Source of the DNA: Trachelipus rathkii
Taxonomy: Eukaryota; Arthropoda; Malacostraca; Isopoda; Trachelipodidae
Direction: 5' to 3'
Length of the DNA stretch: 64,000 nt
NCBI GenBank assembly: GCA_015478945.1
Contig: JABUQX010002232.1
Span: 62,001-126,000, forward strand
In this document: positions 19,501 through 29,557 of the stretch, one piece after another
Position numbering within the stretch: the stretch's first letter is position 1
How the letters are laid out: the number at the start of each line of letters is the position of its first letter
Notes under the pieces: model-generated
What the model was told of the DNA's origin: nothing
Database searches by the model: none
Seen by the model: the letters and a program-made list of their open reading frames with translations, nothing else
Program-made: the position numbers and the translations under genes

Positions 19501-22500
19501 AAAAATGGAGAAAAAATAATAGTTTGGTATCTTAGGTTAAAAAAGCTTAAAGATTTCCGTTTACTCGCATTCTTTTAAACACTTACTTATCGAAATAATT
19601 TATTACTCTAGCCAGCTATATGATATATATGATATACGTTTATACAACAATTTTATTTATAGAAATAATTAAATAATCATTCCTAAATATATTATGAGAA
19701 AAGTCGATTCCTTATGTGGCGTTTCATCGAGTCTCGGGAAGAGATACTAGTAAGATATTTTGTTTTCGAAATACGTTCAAAAGTATTAATACTCAGTATT
19801 CCTTCATATAGTATCATTTCAATGGGCTTTATATTCCAATGTGACGTAACCTCGATGGCTAAGTTCCCGATCGTATAATTTTTTTTTTTTGGAATTTTTT
19901 TTTCATCGAGACTTCACAAAAATTTTTTCAAGGTTTCGGGAACTTCGACATCGAGGTTACGACACATAGAGAGATCGAGTCCTTAGAAATGTTATTGTTT
20001 CAAGGGCGACTCGGCTATACTGCGTTGGAACGCATTCGGAAACCAAAATATCTAAATATTAGCACTTCGTCGAAACCCGACGAAACGTCTCTAACGGAAT
20101 CGACTTCTCCTATAATATAGATAGGAATACGAATAAACAATTTTAAGATATAATCGTTTAAACGTATATAATATGGATAGAAGCAACATTAAAATATTTT
20201 GATAAATAAGTGTTTAAACTTTTATATAACTAGTTAGTTTTGTTAAAGGGAATTATTATTACTACTTTTTTAATTTACTCTCCTCTAAAGTCCCGTTTTC
20301 CTTTAATTAGAATATTTTTTAGGGGGTAACCTTTTAAATTTTTTGAAATGTCTCGGCGGTTTCGGATTAAATAAAAAATGGGGAAAAAAATGAGTTAGTT
20401 TGGTATCTTGGGTTAAAAAAGCATAAAAATTTTCCGTTTAATCGTATTCCTTTAAACACTTACTTATCGAAGTAATTTATTACTCTAGCAAACTATATGA
20501 TATACGTTTACACGACAAGTATTTATAGAAAAAAATCAAAATTATTCCTAAATATATTATGAGAGAAGTCGATACCTTAAGTGGCGTTTCATCGGATCTT
20601 GGGAAAAGATACTGGTAAGATATTCTAGTTTCGAAATACGTTCAAACGTATTAGAACTCATTATTCATTCATATAGTATCGTTTCAACGGGAACGTTCTA
20701 CCTATGTAACGTAACCTCGATGTCTAAGTTCCCGATCGCATAATTTATTTTGGGAAAAAATTTTTTTTTTCAAGAATTCACAAAATAAATTTAAGGTTTC
20801 GGGAACTTAGACTTCGAGGTTACGACACATATTGAGATCGAGACCTTAGAAATGTTACTGTTTCAAGAGCTACTCGGCTATTCTACCTTTGAAGGTATTC
20901 GAAAACCAAAATATCTAACTATCAGCTCTTCCTCGATACTCGATGAAACGTCCTTAGCGGCGGCATTGACTTCTAATCTAATATATATAGAGAATAGGAT
21001 TAAATAATTTTTAACATATAATCGTTTAAACGTATATAACATGGAAAGAAGCAACATTAAAATATTTTGATAAATAAGTGTTTAAACTTTTATAAAATTA
21101 ATTAGTTTTGTTAAAGGTAAGAGTTCGTTTGGTATCTTATGTTAAAAGAGCATAAAAGTTTCCGTTTAATAGCATTCCTTTAAACACTTACTTATCGAAA
21201 GAATTTATTACTCAAGCCAGCTATATGATATACGTTTACACGACAATTATTTATAGAAATAATTCAAAATTATTCCTAAATGTATTATGAAAGAAGTCGA
21301 TTTCCTTAAGTGACGTTTCATCGGATCCCGAGAAGGGATACTAGTAAGATATCTCGGTTTCGAAATACGTTCAAACGTATTAAAACACATTCTACCTTCA
21401 TATAGTATCATTTCAACGTGCTCGGTCTCCCTATGTGACGTAACCTCAATGTCTAAGTTCCCGATCGCAAAATATTTTTTTTGAAAAATTTTTTTTCATC
21501 TAAACTTCACAAAATTTTTTTAAGGTTTCGGGAATTTAGACATCGAGGTTACGACACATAGGAAGATCGAGACCTTAGAAATGTTACTGTTTCAAGAGCT
21601 ACTCGGCTATACTACCTTTGAACGTATTCGGAAACCAAAATATCTAACTAACAGCTCTTCCTCGATACTCGATGAAACGTCCTTAGCGGCGGCATGGATA
21701 GAAGCAACATTAAAATATTTTGATAAATAAGTGTTTAAACTTTTTTAAAATTAATTAGTTTCATTAAAGGAAAGATTTTGTTTGGTATCCTATGTTAAAA
21801 GAGCATAAAAGTTTCCGTTTAATAGCATTCCTTTAAACACTTACTTATCGAAATAATTTATTACTCTAGCCAGATATATGATATACGTTTACACGACAAT
21901 CATTTATAGAAATACATTCTAAAATTAATTCCTAAATTATATGAGAGAAGTTCGATTCTTAGGTGGCGTTTCATCGGATTCGGAAACAGATACTGAGTCA
22001 CGGCACATTTGGTTTTGCAATACACGTTCAAAGTTTAAAACTCATTATTCTCATATGTCAATTACAACGGCTCGATCTCCCTATGTGACGTAACCTCGAG
22101 TCTAAGTTCCCGATCGCATAATTTTTTTTGAAAATTTTTTTTTTCAAAATTTAATTTTTTTTTAAGGTTTTATAAATTTAGACATCGAGGTTACGACACA
22201 TATTGAGATCGAGCCTTAGAAATGGTTACTGCGTTTCAGAGCTCACTCCGCTTCTCACCTTTGAACGTATTCGAACCAAAATATTTACCTATCAGCTTTC
22301 CCGATACTGCGATGAACACGTAATAACTGGCGGCATTGACTTCTCCTATAATATAGATAGGTGATAGGATTAAATAATTTTTAACATATAATCGTTTAAA
22401 CGTATATAACATGGATAGAAGCAACATTAAAATATTTTGATAAATAAGTGTTTAAACTTTTATAAAATTAATTAGTTTTGTTAAAGGTAAGAGTTCGTTT

Positions 22501-23858
22501 GGTATCTTAGGTTAAAAAATAATAAAAGTTTACGTTAAATAGCATTCCTTTAAACGATTACATATCGAAATAATTTATTACTCTAGCCAGCTATATGATA
22601 TACGTTTACACGACAATTATTTATAGAAATAATTCAAAATTATTCCTTAATATATTATGAGAGAAGTTGATTCCTAGGTGGCGTTTCATCGGATCTCGGG
22701 AAGGGATACTAGTAGGATATTTTGTTTTCGAAATACGTTCAAACGTATAAAAACCCATTATTCCTTCATACAGTATCGTTTCAACGTGCTCGATCTCCCT
22801 ATGTGACGTAACCTCGATGTCTAAGTTCCCGATCGCGTAATAATCTATTTTTTTTGAAAATTTTTTTTTCATAGAGACTTCTCCAAAAATTTAAGGTTTC
22901 GGGAAATTAGACATCGAGGTTACGACACATAGGGAGATCGAGACCTTAGAAATGTTACTGTTTCAAGAGCTACAAGGCTATACTACATTTGAACGTATTC
23001 GGAAACCAAAATATCTAACTATCAGCTCTTCCTCGATACTCGATGAAACGTCCCTAACGGCGGCATCGACTTCTCCTCTAAAATAAATGGGGGGGGGGGT
23101 AGAATTAAATAATTTTTAACATATAATCGTGTAAACGTATATAACATGGATAGAAGCAACATTAAAGATTTTGATGAATAAGTGTTTAAACTTTTATTAA
23201 ATTATTTAGTTTTGTTAAAGATAAGAGTTCGTTTGGTATCTTATGTTAAAAAAAGCATTAAGGTTTCCGTTTAATAACATTCCTTTAAACAATTACTTAT
23301 CGAAATAATTTATTACTCTAGCCAGCTATATGATATACGTTTACACGACAATTATTTATAGAAATAATTCAAAATTATTCCTTAATATATTATGAGAGAA
23401 GTCGATTCCATAAGTGGCGTTTCATCGGATCTCTGGAAGGGATATTAGTAAAATATTTTGGTTTTCAAACGTATTAAAACCCATTATTCCTTCATAAAGT
23501 ATCATTTCAACGTGCTCGATCTCCCTATGTGACGTAACCTCGATGTGTAATTTCCCGATCGCATAATTTTTTTTTTTTTTTTTAAATATTTCATCGAGAC
23601 TTCACAAAAAGATTTAAGGTTTCGAGAACTTTGACATCGAGGTTACGACACATAGGGAGATCGAGCACGTTGAAATGATACTATATGAAGGAATAATGGA
23701 TTTTAATACGTTTGAACGTATTTCGAAACCAAAATATCTAACTATCAGCTCTTTCTCGATACTCGATGAAACGTCTCTAAAGACATCGACTTCCCCTATA
23801 ATATAGACAGGGATAGGATTAAATAATTTTAGCAATATAATCGGTTAAACGTATATAA
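19500..23858 (+). repeat. Repeat array B: six palindromic units, same orientation as A
   Basis: The marker CCTCGATGTCTAAGTTCCC or variants recur near 19851, 20714, 21445, 22093, 22811 and 23537. Each is followed by the inverted partner about 100 bases later. Spacing is about 720-730, except 863 for the first unit, which carries an extra module, and 648 across a low-quality stretch. Units here are closer to each other than to array A: they share GGCGGCATTGACTTCT-type ends and TTTGTTAAAGGTAAGAGTTC linkers. The last unit runs directly into a 32-bp tandem repeat. Confidence 0.88.
21930..22340. other. Low-quality stretch inside array B
   Basis: The unit can be followed but has many isolated single-base losses and gains (for example GACGTAACCTCGAGTCTAAG, missing one base of the marker). 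Nearby units are clean. This fits an uncorrected consensus. Confidence 0.55.
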
Positions 23859-24150
23859 CACTTTTTTTGTGATCCGATGACAGTTGGAAGCACTTTTTTT
23901 TGTAACCCGATGACGGTTAGAAGCACTCTGTTTTAAGACCCGAGACGAGACGGAAGCACTCTATTTCGTGACCCGAAGCCAGTCGAAAGCACTCTTTTTT
24001 TGTGACCCGAAGCCAGTTGGAAGCACGTTTTTTGCAACCTGATGACACTTGGGACCACTTTCTTTGTGACCCGATGACAGGCGTAAGCACCCTTTTTGGG
24101 ACCCGATGCCAGTTGGAAGCAATTTTTTGGGACCCGATGCTAGTTTTTTA
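23859..24150 (+). repeat. Nine tandem 32-bp units at the end of array B
   Basis: A unit of about 32 bases, CAC-T-run-GTGACCCGATG-ACAGTTGGAAG, is repeated nine times with substitutions and T-run length changes. Inverted short stretches of the same unit lie in array C at about 43136-43195, 44268-44330 and 45223-45290. There are no unique spacers, so it is not a CRISPR array. Confidence 0.88.
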
Positions 24151-24536
24151 AACCATCACGAATGTGCATTTGTCGTAACTTCGATGTCTAAGTTCATATT
24201 CTCTTCAAAAAATTTTGAAAAAGTCTCGATGACTTTTTGAAAATATAAAAAAAATATTTATCCGTTCAGGAATCGGCTGAGTGTCTTTCTCTTTATTCTC
24301 TGATGAGCATCTTTAATCATTTTCTCCATAAGATTTATCTTTTCTATCAAAATAATTTCTTAGCTCCGTTACGATTTCGAATTAATCTTTCGATTAATGT
24401 TTAGGGTGTATTAAAAGTAAAAATGTTAAAATGAGTTATAAATTTTAATGTTTATTTTGAAATAAAAATAATAATAATAAAAAACAATTTAATAGAGATT
24501 ATATTTATAAATAAGACATCAATAGCTACATTTTTT
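24151..24536. other. Decayed repeat core and 3' flank of small IAP gene
   Basis: At about 24170-24245 a worn core (CGTAACTTCGATGTCTAAGT, then AAAAAGTCTCGATGAC) marks a solitary broken unit. On the minus strand AATAAA at 24451-24456 can serve the gene that ends at 24537. Confidence 0.55.
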
Positions 24537-25172
24537 TCATGCAAAGATCGGTTTAATAACGCGCTTTATAGACTCCCTACAGTAAGGACATAATTTGAGG
24601 ATAGATGAGCACGAAGAGCATGTTACCATATGCATACAGGGTAAAAACGTAATTTCCGAATCTTTGTCCAAGCAAACTTTGCAAAGCATTTTTTCATAAA
24701 CGTGGTTGGTTTGCGTTCCTTGAGATCGCGAGTTATTGGAAAGCGATGGTTTTACCTCTGATAATGACGACGACGACGAATCATTCTTCTTTTCGGAGAT
24801 AGGCGTAACTACTTCGGTTAGCGATTCTACGAGATCATTGTTGGGTGTTGAGACATAATTTTCGACATCATTTTCGGTATTGCTGCGGGCATTCGGTTCC
24901 TGTTGTGACGTTATTCGGTCGACACGGCTCTCGGTGATTTCTAGTTCGTTTTCATTAGTGCTGCTGATCGAAACAGAGGTATCATCAATAATTTCAAAAT
25001 GAAATACTCCCGGATCATAATCCGCCACCCGGTTTCCAATTACTCGTTCGTAATACCTCACGGGTCCGTAAATTTCACGATAATTGAAACCCCTTCCCTC
25101 TGCTACCCGTTCAGGCGTCCACCAATATATTTCGGGCCGGATTCTGTTAATAAATAAAGAATTTTTAAGCAT
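24537..25172 (-). CDS. IAP-like RING protein with a decayed BIR domain (211 aa)
   Basis: The ATG is at 25172. The C-terminal 48 residues (164-211) form a complete IAP-type RING: CKVC, then LPCMH, CSSC and CPYC, giving C3HC4. Such domains are E3 ubiquitin ligases. The N-terminus (about residues 12-60, IYWWTPERVAEGRGFNYREI, then VRYYERVIGNRVADYDPG) follows the order of a BIR domain (compare TPEKLAEAGFYYRK and VRCFYC in the larger IAP at 27264). However, the zinc-binding cysteines are replaced (VRYYERV for VRCFYCF), and the histidine and last cysteine are absent. The linker, with TPISEKKNDSSSSSLSEVKP, matches that of the larger IAP. It is therefore a shortened paralogue that kept its ligase end and lost a working BIR. 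Minus-strand AATAAA lies at 24451-24456. It could be a regulator of the larger IAP or a gene in decay. Confidence 0.8.
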   Translation of the reverse strand: MLKNSLFINRIRPEIYWWTPERVAEGRGFNYREIYGPVRYYERVIGNRVADYDPGVFHFEIIDDTSVSISSTNENELEITESRVDRITSQQEPNARSNTENDVENYVSTPNNDLVESLTEVVTPISEKKNDSSSSSLSEVKPSLSNNSRSQGTQTNHVYEKMLCKVCLDKDSEITFLPCMHMVTCSSCSSILKLCPYCRESIKRVIKPIFA

Positions 25173-26450
25173 CGCGTATTATTTGATTCTGAGAACCGAA
25201 TAACGAACAATTCCGAGACTCTTCGTCGATTATAAGAATTAATTAAAGATCGCCGTGCCGTCACTGTCGCTCGCAAAACTCTCGCGATACGTTTTCGTCA
25301 CTTCTTGCTGGTCGATGCGCTAGCGGCATTCGATTAAAAATCTCTCGAAAATCGACCTAAACTGACATAAGCTATGGTGAAATTAAATCTTTTTTTGTCG
25401 AACAAAATAGATAGTCTTTGCGAAACCTTAAATGTTCTCTTCTCGTCCAAATGAACTGCTAATCTGATAGTAGCGAAATGCGTAAGCGAATCAAAATAAA
25501 ATAATCATAAAAAATGCTCCTTTCCACAGTTATCGGAATTGCAATAAAAGACACGCGCCAATATTTGGTAGCAGGCAGATACTACTCCTACCTCCTGTGG
25601 GTTTAAAAACAAGAGTGGTTAACTGTGGGTGTACGATGCGGGTTTTATATAGATAATAATGAGAAGAATATAAATAAATAAAATATCGTTTTTTGTTATT
25701 TTTTATGCTTTTCAATTTTACGATATTATCTATCTATTTCTTATTAATTTTAAACCTTCCTTTTTATCAGCCGATTTCGTGTCCATTTGTGCGGTGGGTT
25801 ACATTGCCATAATTTTACACTATAATATCATCGGGCCGTTAGCCAGTGCGCGTGCGTCAGCACGCGCCCAAAGACAAGCCTTGCTCCGTTAGGAGCAAGC
25901 CAAAGGCTTGTTATTATTTAAATTATTACTGTATTAAAAACAATTTTCAAATGATTATTTCTATTATAAATAAAAAAAATCAATATCTTAGTGTTTTTAT
26001 TTAATGCATTCATTTACTTATCGAAATATTTTATTATTACTATATATTTTTACTTTAGTTAGACCTATTAAATAATTTATTATAGAAAACGGAATTTTTA
26101 GGGGAGATTATATTATAATAAAAAATAATAATAATTCCGTATAAGGAACAAATTATTTACATATGTTTAAAACACTCGTCTTGCTGATTTAAATTTTCAA
26201 ATAAAACAAAAGAAAACAAATTCATATTTAGATTTACGATCCTAATTTGTTTTCGTTTTCTCCGTTAAAAATAGTTGCGTAAATGGGTAATAAAAAAGTC
26301 GTAAGCAATGAAGGATTTATCTATTTTATTTTTATTTATTTTAACAAAGTCAAATTATAGAAATATAATATCAAAATACTGTATTAAAGAATAATATTTT
26401 TCTCTAGTGGGGGGGGGGGACTATGCGAAACCTCTCGACAATTTTTTTCC
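25173..26450. other. Intergenic region with paired hairpins
   Basis: This is the upstream region of the small IAP gene, then A/T-rich DNA. A pair of strong hairpins lies at 25848-25911. A run of G occurs at about 26409-26419. No gene is supported. Confidence 0.5.
25848..25911. repeat. Two adjacent perfect hairpins
   Basis: GCGCGTGC at 25848-25855 pairs exactly with GCACGCGC at 25860-25867. CTTGCTCC at 25880-25887 pairs exactly with GGAGCAAG at 25892-25899. An outer stem, ACAAGCC at 25874-25880 with GGCTTGT at 25905-25911, partly encloses the second. They are far more G+C-rich than their surroundings. They could be the end of a small mobile element or a structured RNA; neither is shown. Confidence 0.6.
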
Positions 26451-26975
26451 TCACGATAATTTATTAGCTTCCATTTTTTTTAGTTCTATTAAAAATTCGT
26501 TCAATTTCGATTTGCTCAAAATGATTTCTTTAAATTTCTTCACTTTATTCGCTAGTGTATCATTTTCTTCTTCTAGAGCTCGCTTCGATTTGTTCAACCT
26601 TTCCATTTTTTCTCGTCTTTCCATGAACGTTAAACGAACGTTTTTCATTAAATATTTATATCGTGGGAGGGGCGCGACATATTTTCGTTGTTCGCTACGA
26701 TGATCGTAGACCCGATGCTTACTACTACCTCTGGAGTCGCTAAAGGTTGAGCGTAATAAAGACGGATGTATTACTGGCGAAATAGTCAAAATTTCGTTTT
26801 TAAGCTGATGTAGTGGGTACTCGAAATTAAAATTTACGATAGCGCCTAAAGGACGCGCGAACGCGCTAATCTGAGCCACATTCAAACGTATAGGGTTCAA
26901 ACTTTTATCTTGACCACTCCCAGGAATTCGGACGAGGGAAACCTCCGGTTTTTGAGTTTCGAATGACGGAGCCAT
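26451..26975 (-). CDS. Small protein with C-terminal leucine-heptad coiled coil (174 aa)
   Basis: The frame has an ATG at 26975, a TATA-like motif about 100 bases upstream, and AATAAA on the minus strand at 26335-26340. I do not recognise the family. Residues 1-100 are mixed, with a Ser/Arg-rich part (STFSDSRGSSKHR). From about residue 105 it is strongly basic (RYKYLMKNVRLTFMERREK), then helical with L127, L134, L141, F148 and L162 on a seven-residue spacing, which predicts a coiled coil. The arrangement recalls basic-leucine-zipper proteins, but the expected Asn and Arg spacing to the first leucine is not kept, so DNA binding is only a possibility. It lies between two IAP genes on the same strand, so the three may share expression. 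Confidence 0.6.
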   Translation of the reverse strand: MAPSFETQKPEVSLVRIPGSGQDKSLNPIRLNVAQISAFARPLGAIVNFNFEYPLHQLKNEILTISPVIHPSLLRSTFSDSRGSSKHRVYDHRSEQRKYVAPLPRYKYLMKNVRLTFMERREKMERLNKSKRALEEENDTLANKVKKFKEIILSKSKLNEFLIELKKMEANKLS

Positions 26976-27077
26976 TTTTTATTTTTTGATTCAGTGAAGT
27001 GCTGATTATGAGCGAAGAATTTGTTAAAGAACTCCGTTTTTTCTCAAACTAATTTCTCGATGACTCGAAATCACCTT

Positions 27078-27083
27078 TTTATA
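27078..27083 (-). promoter_or_regulatory. TATA box of the coiled-coil gene
   Basis: On the minus strand TATAAA stands in GTTATATAAAAAGG about 103 bases before the ATG at 26975. Confidence 0.4.
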
Positions 27084-27263
27084 TAACTCGTAGGAAAAAT
27101 AAAAAACGGTTAAAAATAATATTCAAATTTGATTTTTATTTTGGAAATAAAAATAATAACAAAAAAGTATATTTATATATATATATAATATACGATTTAA
27201 TGAAGATTACGGTGTATTAAAATATAGACAATATTTACAAAAAAAAACTACAAGTTTTCACGA

Positions 27264-28617
27264 TCATGAAATAATCGGTTTGAAGGCGTACTTTATAAGC
27301 ATCCTACAATACGGACACGACGTAAGGGCGAGTGCGCAGGAAGAGCATGTCACCATGTGTTTACAAGGTAAAAATACTACCTCCGTCTCTTCGTCCAAAC
27401 AAACTTTACAAAGCATGTTTTTTGAGAAAACTTGGTTTGTCGTTCCTTGAGATTGCGGTTGGCAACTAGAAAGCGAGGATTCCACCGCTAAAGACGATGA
27501 CGACGACGATGTATCCTTCGCTTCGGAGACAGGCGTAGCCACTTCGATACTCTGTTCGATATTAGTTAGAGTGTTAATATTTGTAGCGGGTATCGACTCC
27601 GAGCTTACGATATCGCGTTCAGTATCGGCGCCTCTCGTCACGCTCACACTGGGTTCATTTAACGACGTTATTCGGCTGACTCGACGATCTTCGGAGGAGG
27701 TTTCATCGGTAGTAGGCGATACGGAGAAATTATTATTAGCGTTTTCGGTATTACGCGCGTCGTCCTCAGCGACTCTGGTGGTGTTCACACTCGTCGGTTC
27801 GTTTAACGTTATTAGGCTGACACGAGGATCTTCGGAGGAGGTTTCATCGGTGGTGGCCGATGCGGAGAGATAATTATTAGCTTTTTTAGTATTAGGCGCG
27901 GCGTCATCAGCGACGACTCTCGTCGTGTTCACACTCGTCCGTTCGTGTAACGTTATTTGGCTGGCACGGCGATCTTCGGTGGAGGTTTCGTCGGTGGTAG
28001 GCGTTACGGAGAAATAATTATTAGCGTTTTCAGTATTAGACGCGTCGTCATCAGAGGCTCTCGTCGCGTTCATACTAGGCTCATTTAACGGTATTGGGCT
28101 GACACGACGACCCACCTCGGTGGTTTCTCGCTCGGTTTCATCAGTAGTAATCGATACAGAAACGTTTTCAGTACGATTCGCGTTTTCAGGAGCTGTCGCG
28201 ATCGTTGCTCGGCTGGAACGATCCTCCTCGGTGGTTGTTGGTGATAACTCTGTTGTTTCGTTCTCTAAGTTTCGTTGTTCTGCTAAAATCGCATCCAGAC
28301 ACTCGTCTATCAGGGAGAATAGTTTCCCGGTTTCCTTTAATCGTCTTTTTAAGGCGTTTTTGACTGTATTGCGTTCGAATCCCATGCATAAAGTATGTCT
28401 AGTTACGCCGCTTTCCACTAATTGCTCCAGATCATTATCATTAAGAATAAGAGACTCTAAAGACGGCGACGACGGCGACGACAACGACGACAACGACGAC
28501 AACGACGACAACGACGACAACGACGACAACGACGACAACGACGACAACGACGACGACGACTGTAACGGCCCCGAGGACACCACCGCCGACGCCGCTTCTG
28601 CCGATGATGCTATTGTA

Positions 28618-28664
<47 letters not shown>

Positions 28665-29447
28665 ATTTGACAAAGACCCGTTATTCGTAGGAAGGACGCG
28701 AGAAGCGGAATCTTCATCTCGATCATCCCCATTTGAAATATTTAAATTTTTCGAAAACGAAAGAAACAGGCAATCGGGGGACCATTTATCGTGTTCTTCC
28801 CACGGATCAGCATCCGCCTCCCAGTTTCTGAGTCCAAGAAAACAATAGAAACACCTCACGTGGTCACTAAGCTTGCGATAATAAAATCCCGCCTCCGCTA
28901 ATTTTTCCGGAGTTTGCCTAACCCTGTTAGGCCAACCACCGAAGGATTTTAAACGAGCTTCTCGCGTGGCAAATTCGCTGTTTTTGGGTCCCGAATAAGG
29001 ACGAAGCCCGAGACTCTCCATCGAAATTTTTTTTAAATCAGTTAAAGAATTTTCACTGGCGCGTCGTTGGTTCCTTCTTCTTAAGCCGCAGACATCGGTT
29101 CCGCCGGTGGGTGCTCTAGAGGTAGAAAAAATGACTAAACTTCCTTCACCTATCGGGACGTTGGTGGTGTCTTCTCCTTTAACGAACGAACAATCGGGAC
29201 TAAACTTCAAATGCTCTCCTCTGGGAGTATCTCCTAGCACCCAAGAACCGATAATCTTCTTGCAGAATGCGCACACGCAATGATCGTCATTGCGGGAGTA
29301 ATAAAACCCCTCTTTCGCCAGTTCTCGAGGAGAAATGAAAGATACGGGCCAATCCACGAAAGTACGTAGTCTTTCTTCTTCGAACCGAAGTTCGATCTCC
29401 GGTATTTCAAATTTTTTTGACCGAGGACGGCGGCTACTGATATCCAT
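27264..29447 (-). CDS. IAP protein: two BIR domains, UBA, repeat region, RING (727 aa)
   Basis: BIR1 (about residues 24-90) has C59, C62, H79 and C86, and BIR2 (about 160-230) has C199, C202, H219 and C226, each with the exact CX2CX16HX6C spacing. Alanine and SLS runs follow at about 262-330, from GCT and a 9-base microsatellite. Residues 340-392 (SGVTRHTLCMGFERNTVKNA, LKETGKLFSLIDECL) look like a UBA domain, which binds ubiquitin chains. Then come four imperfect repeats of about 47-50 residues (TTDETSSEDRRVS, LNEPTSVNTTRV, NTENANN), and a complete RING at about 680-727 (CKVC, LPCKH, CSSC, CPYC). Proteins of this layout bind caspases or IAP-binding-motif proteins and ubiquitinate them, blocking cell death or steering immune signalling. 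BIR, UBA and RING together are typical of animal cIAP/XIAP/DIAP2-like proteins. The whole gene lacks introns. TATAAA lies about 105 bases upstream of the ATG at 29447, and AATAAA at 27135-27140. Confidence 0.92.
28460..28665. repeat. In-frame microsatellites in the large IAP gene
   Basis: A 9-base unit (GACGACAAC on the plus strand) repeated about ten times encodes SLS repeats. After a short unique stretch, a GCT run at about 28619-28662 encodes 17 alanines. Both keep the frame and lie between BIR2 and UBA, so length changes would alter only the spacer. Confidence 0.9.
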
Positions 29448-29551
29448 CGTTCGTTCGATCGTTCGTACGGAAAGTTTACGCCGCAGCCCACTCTGTCTAG
29501 TCTAGGCGATTGGTTCGTAAACGCCAGTGCCGTAGCGCGTGCGATGCGCGG

Positions 29552-29557
29552 TTTATA
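29552..29557 (-). promoter_or_regulatory. TATA box of the large IAP gene
   Basis: On the minus strand GATATAAACC occurs about 105 bases before the ATG at 29447, the same distance as the TATA-like motif before the coiled-coil gene. Confidence 0.45.

Noticed and set aside
23859..24150. CRISPR array
   Set aside because: Units are directly adjacent with no unique spacers, no cas genes are present, and the context is eukaryotic.
26451..26975. Classical bZIP transcription factor
   Set aside because: The leucine heptads are present, but the Asn and Arg of the basic region are not at the fixed distance from the first leucine. Only a coiled coil is supported.
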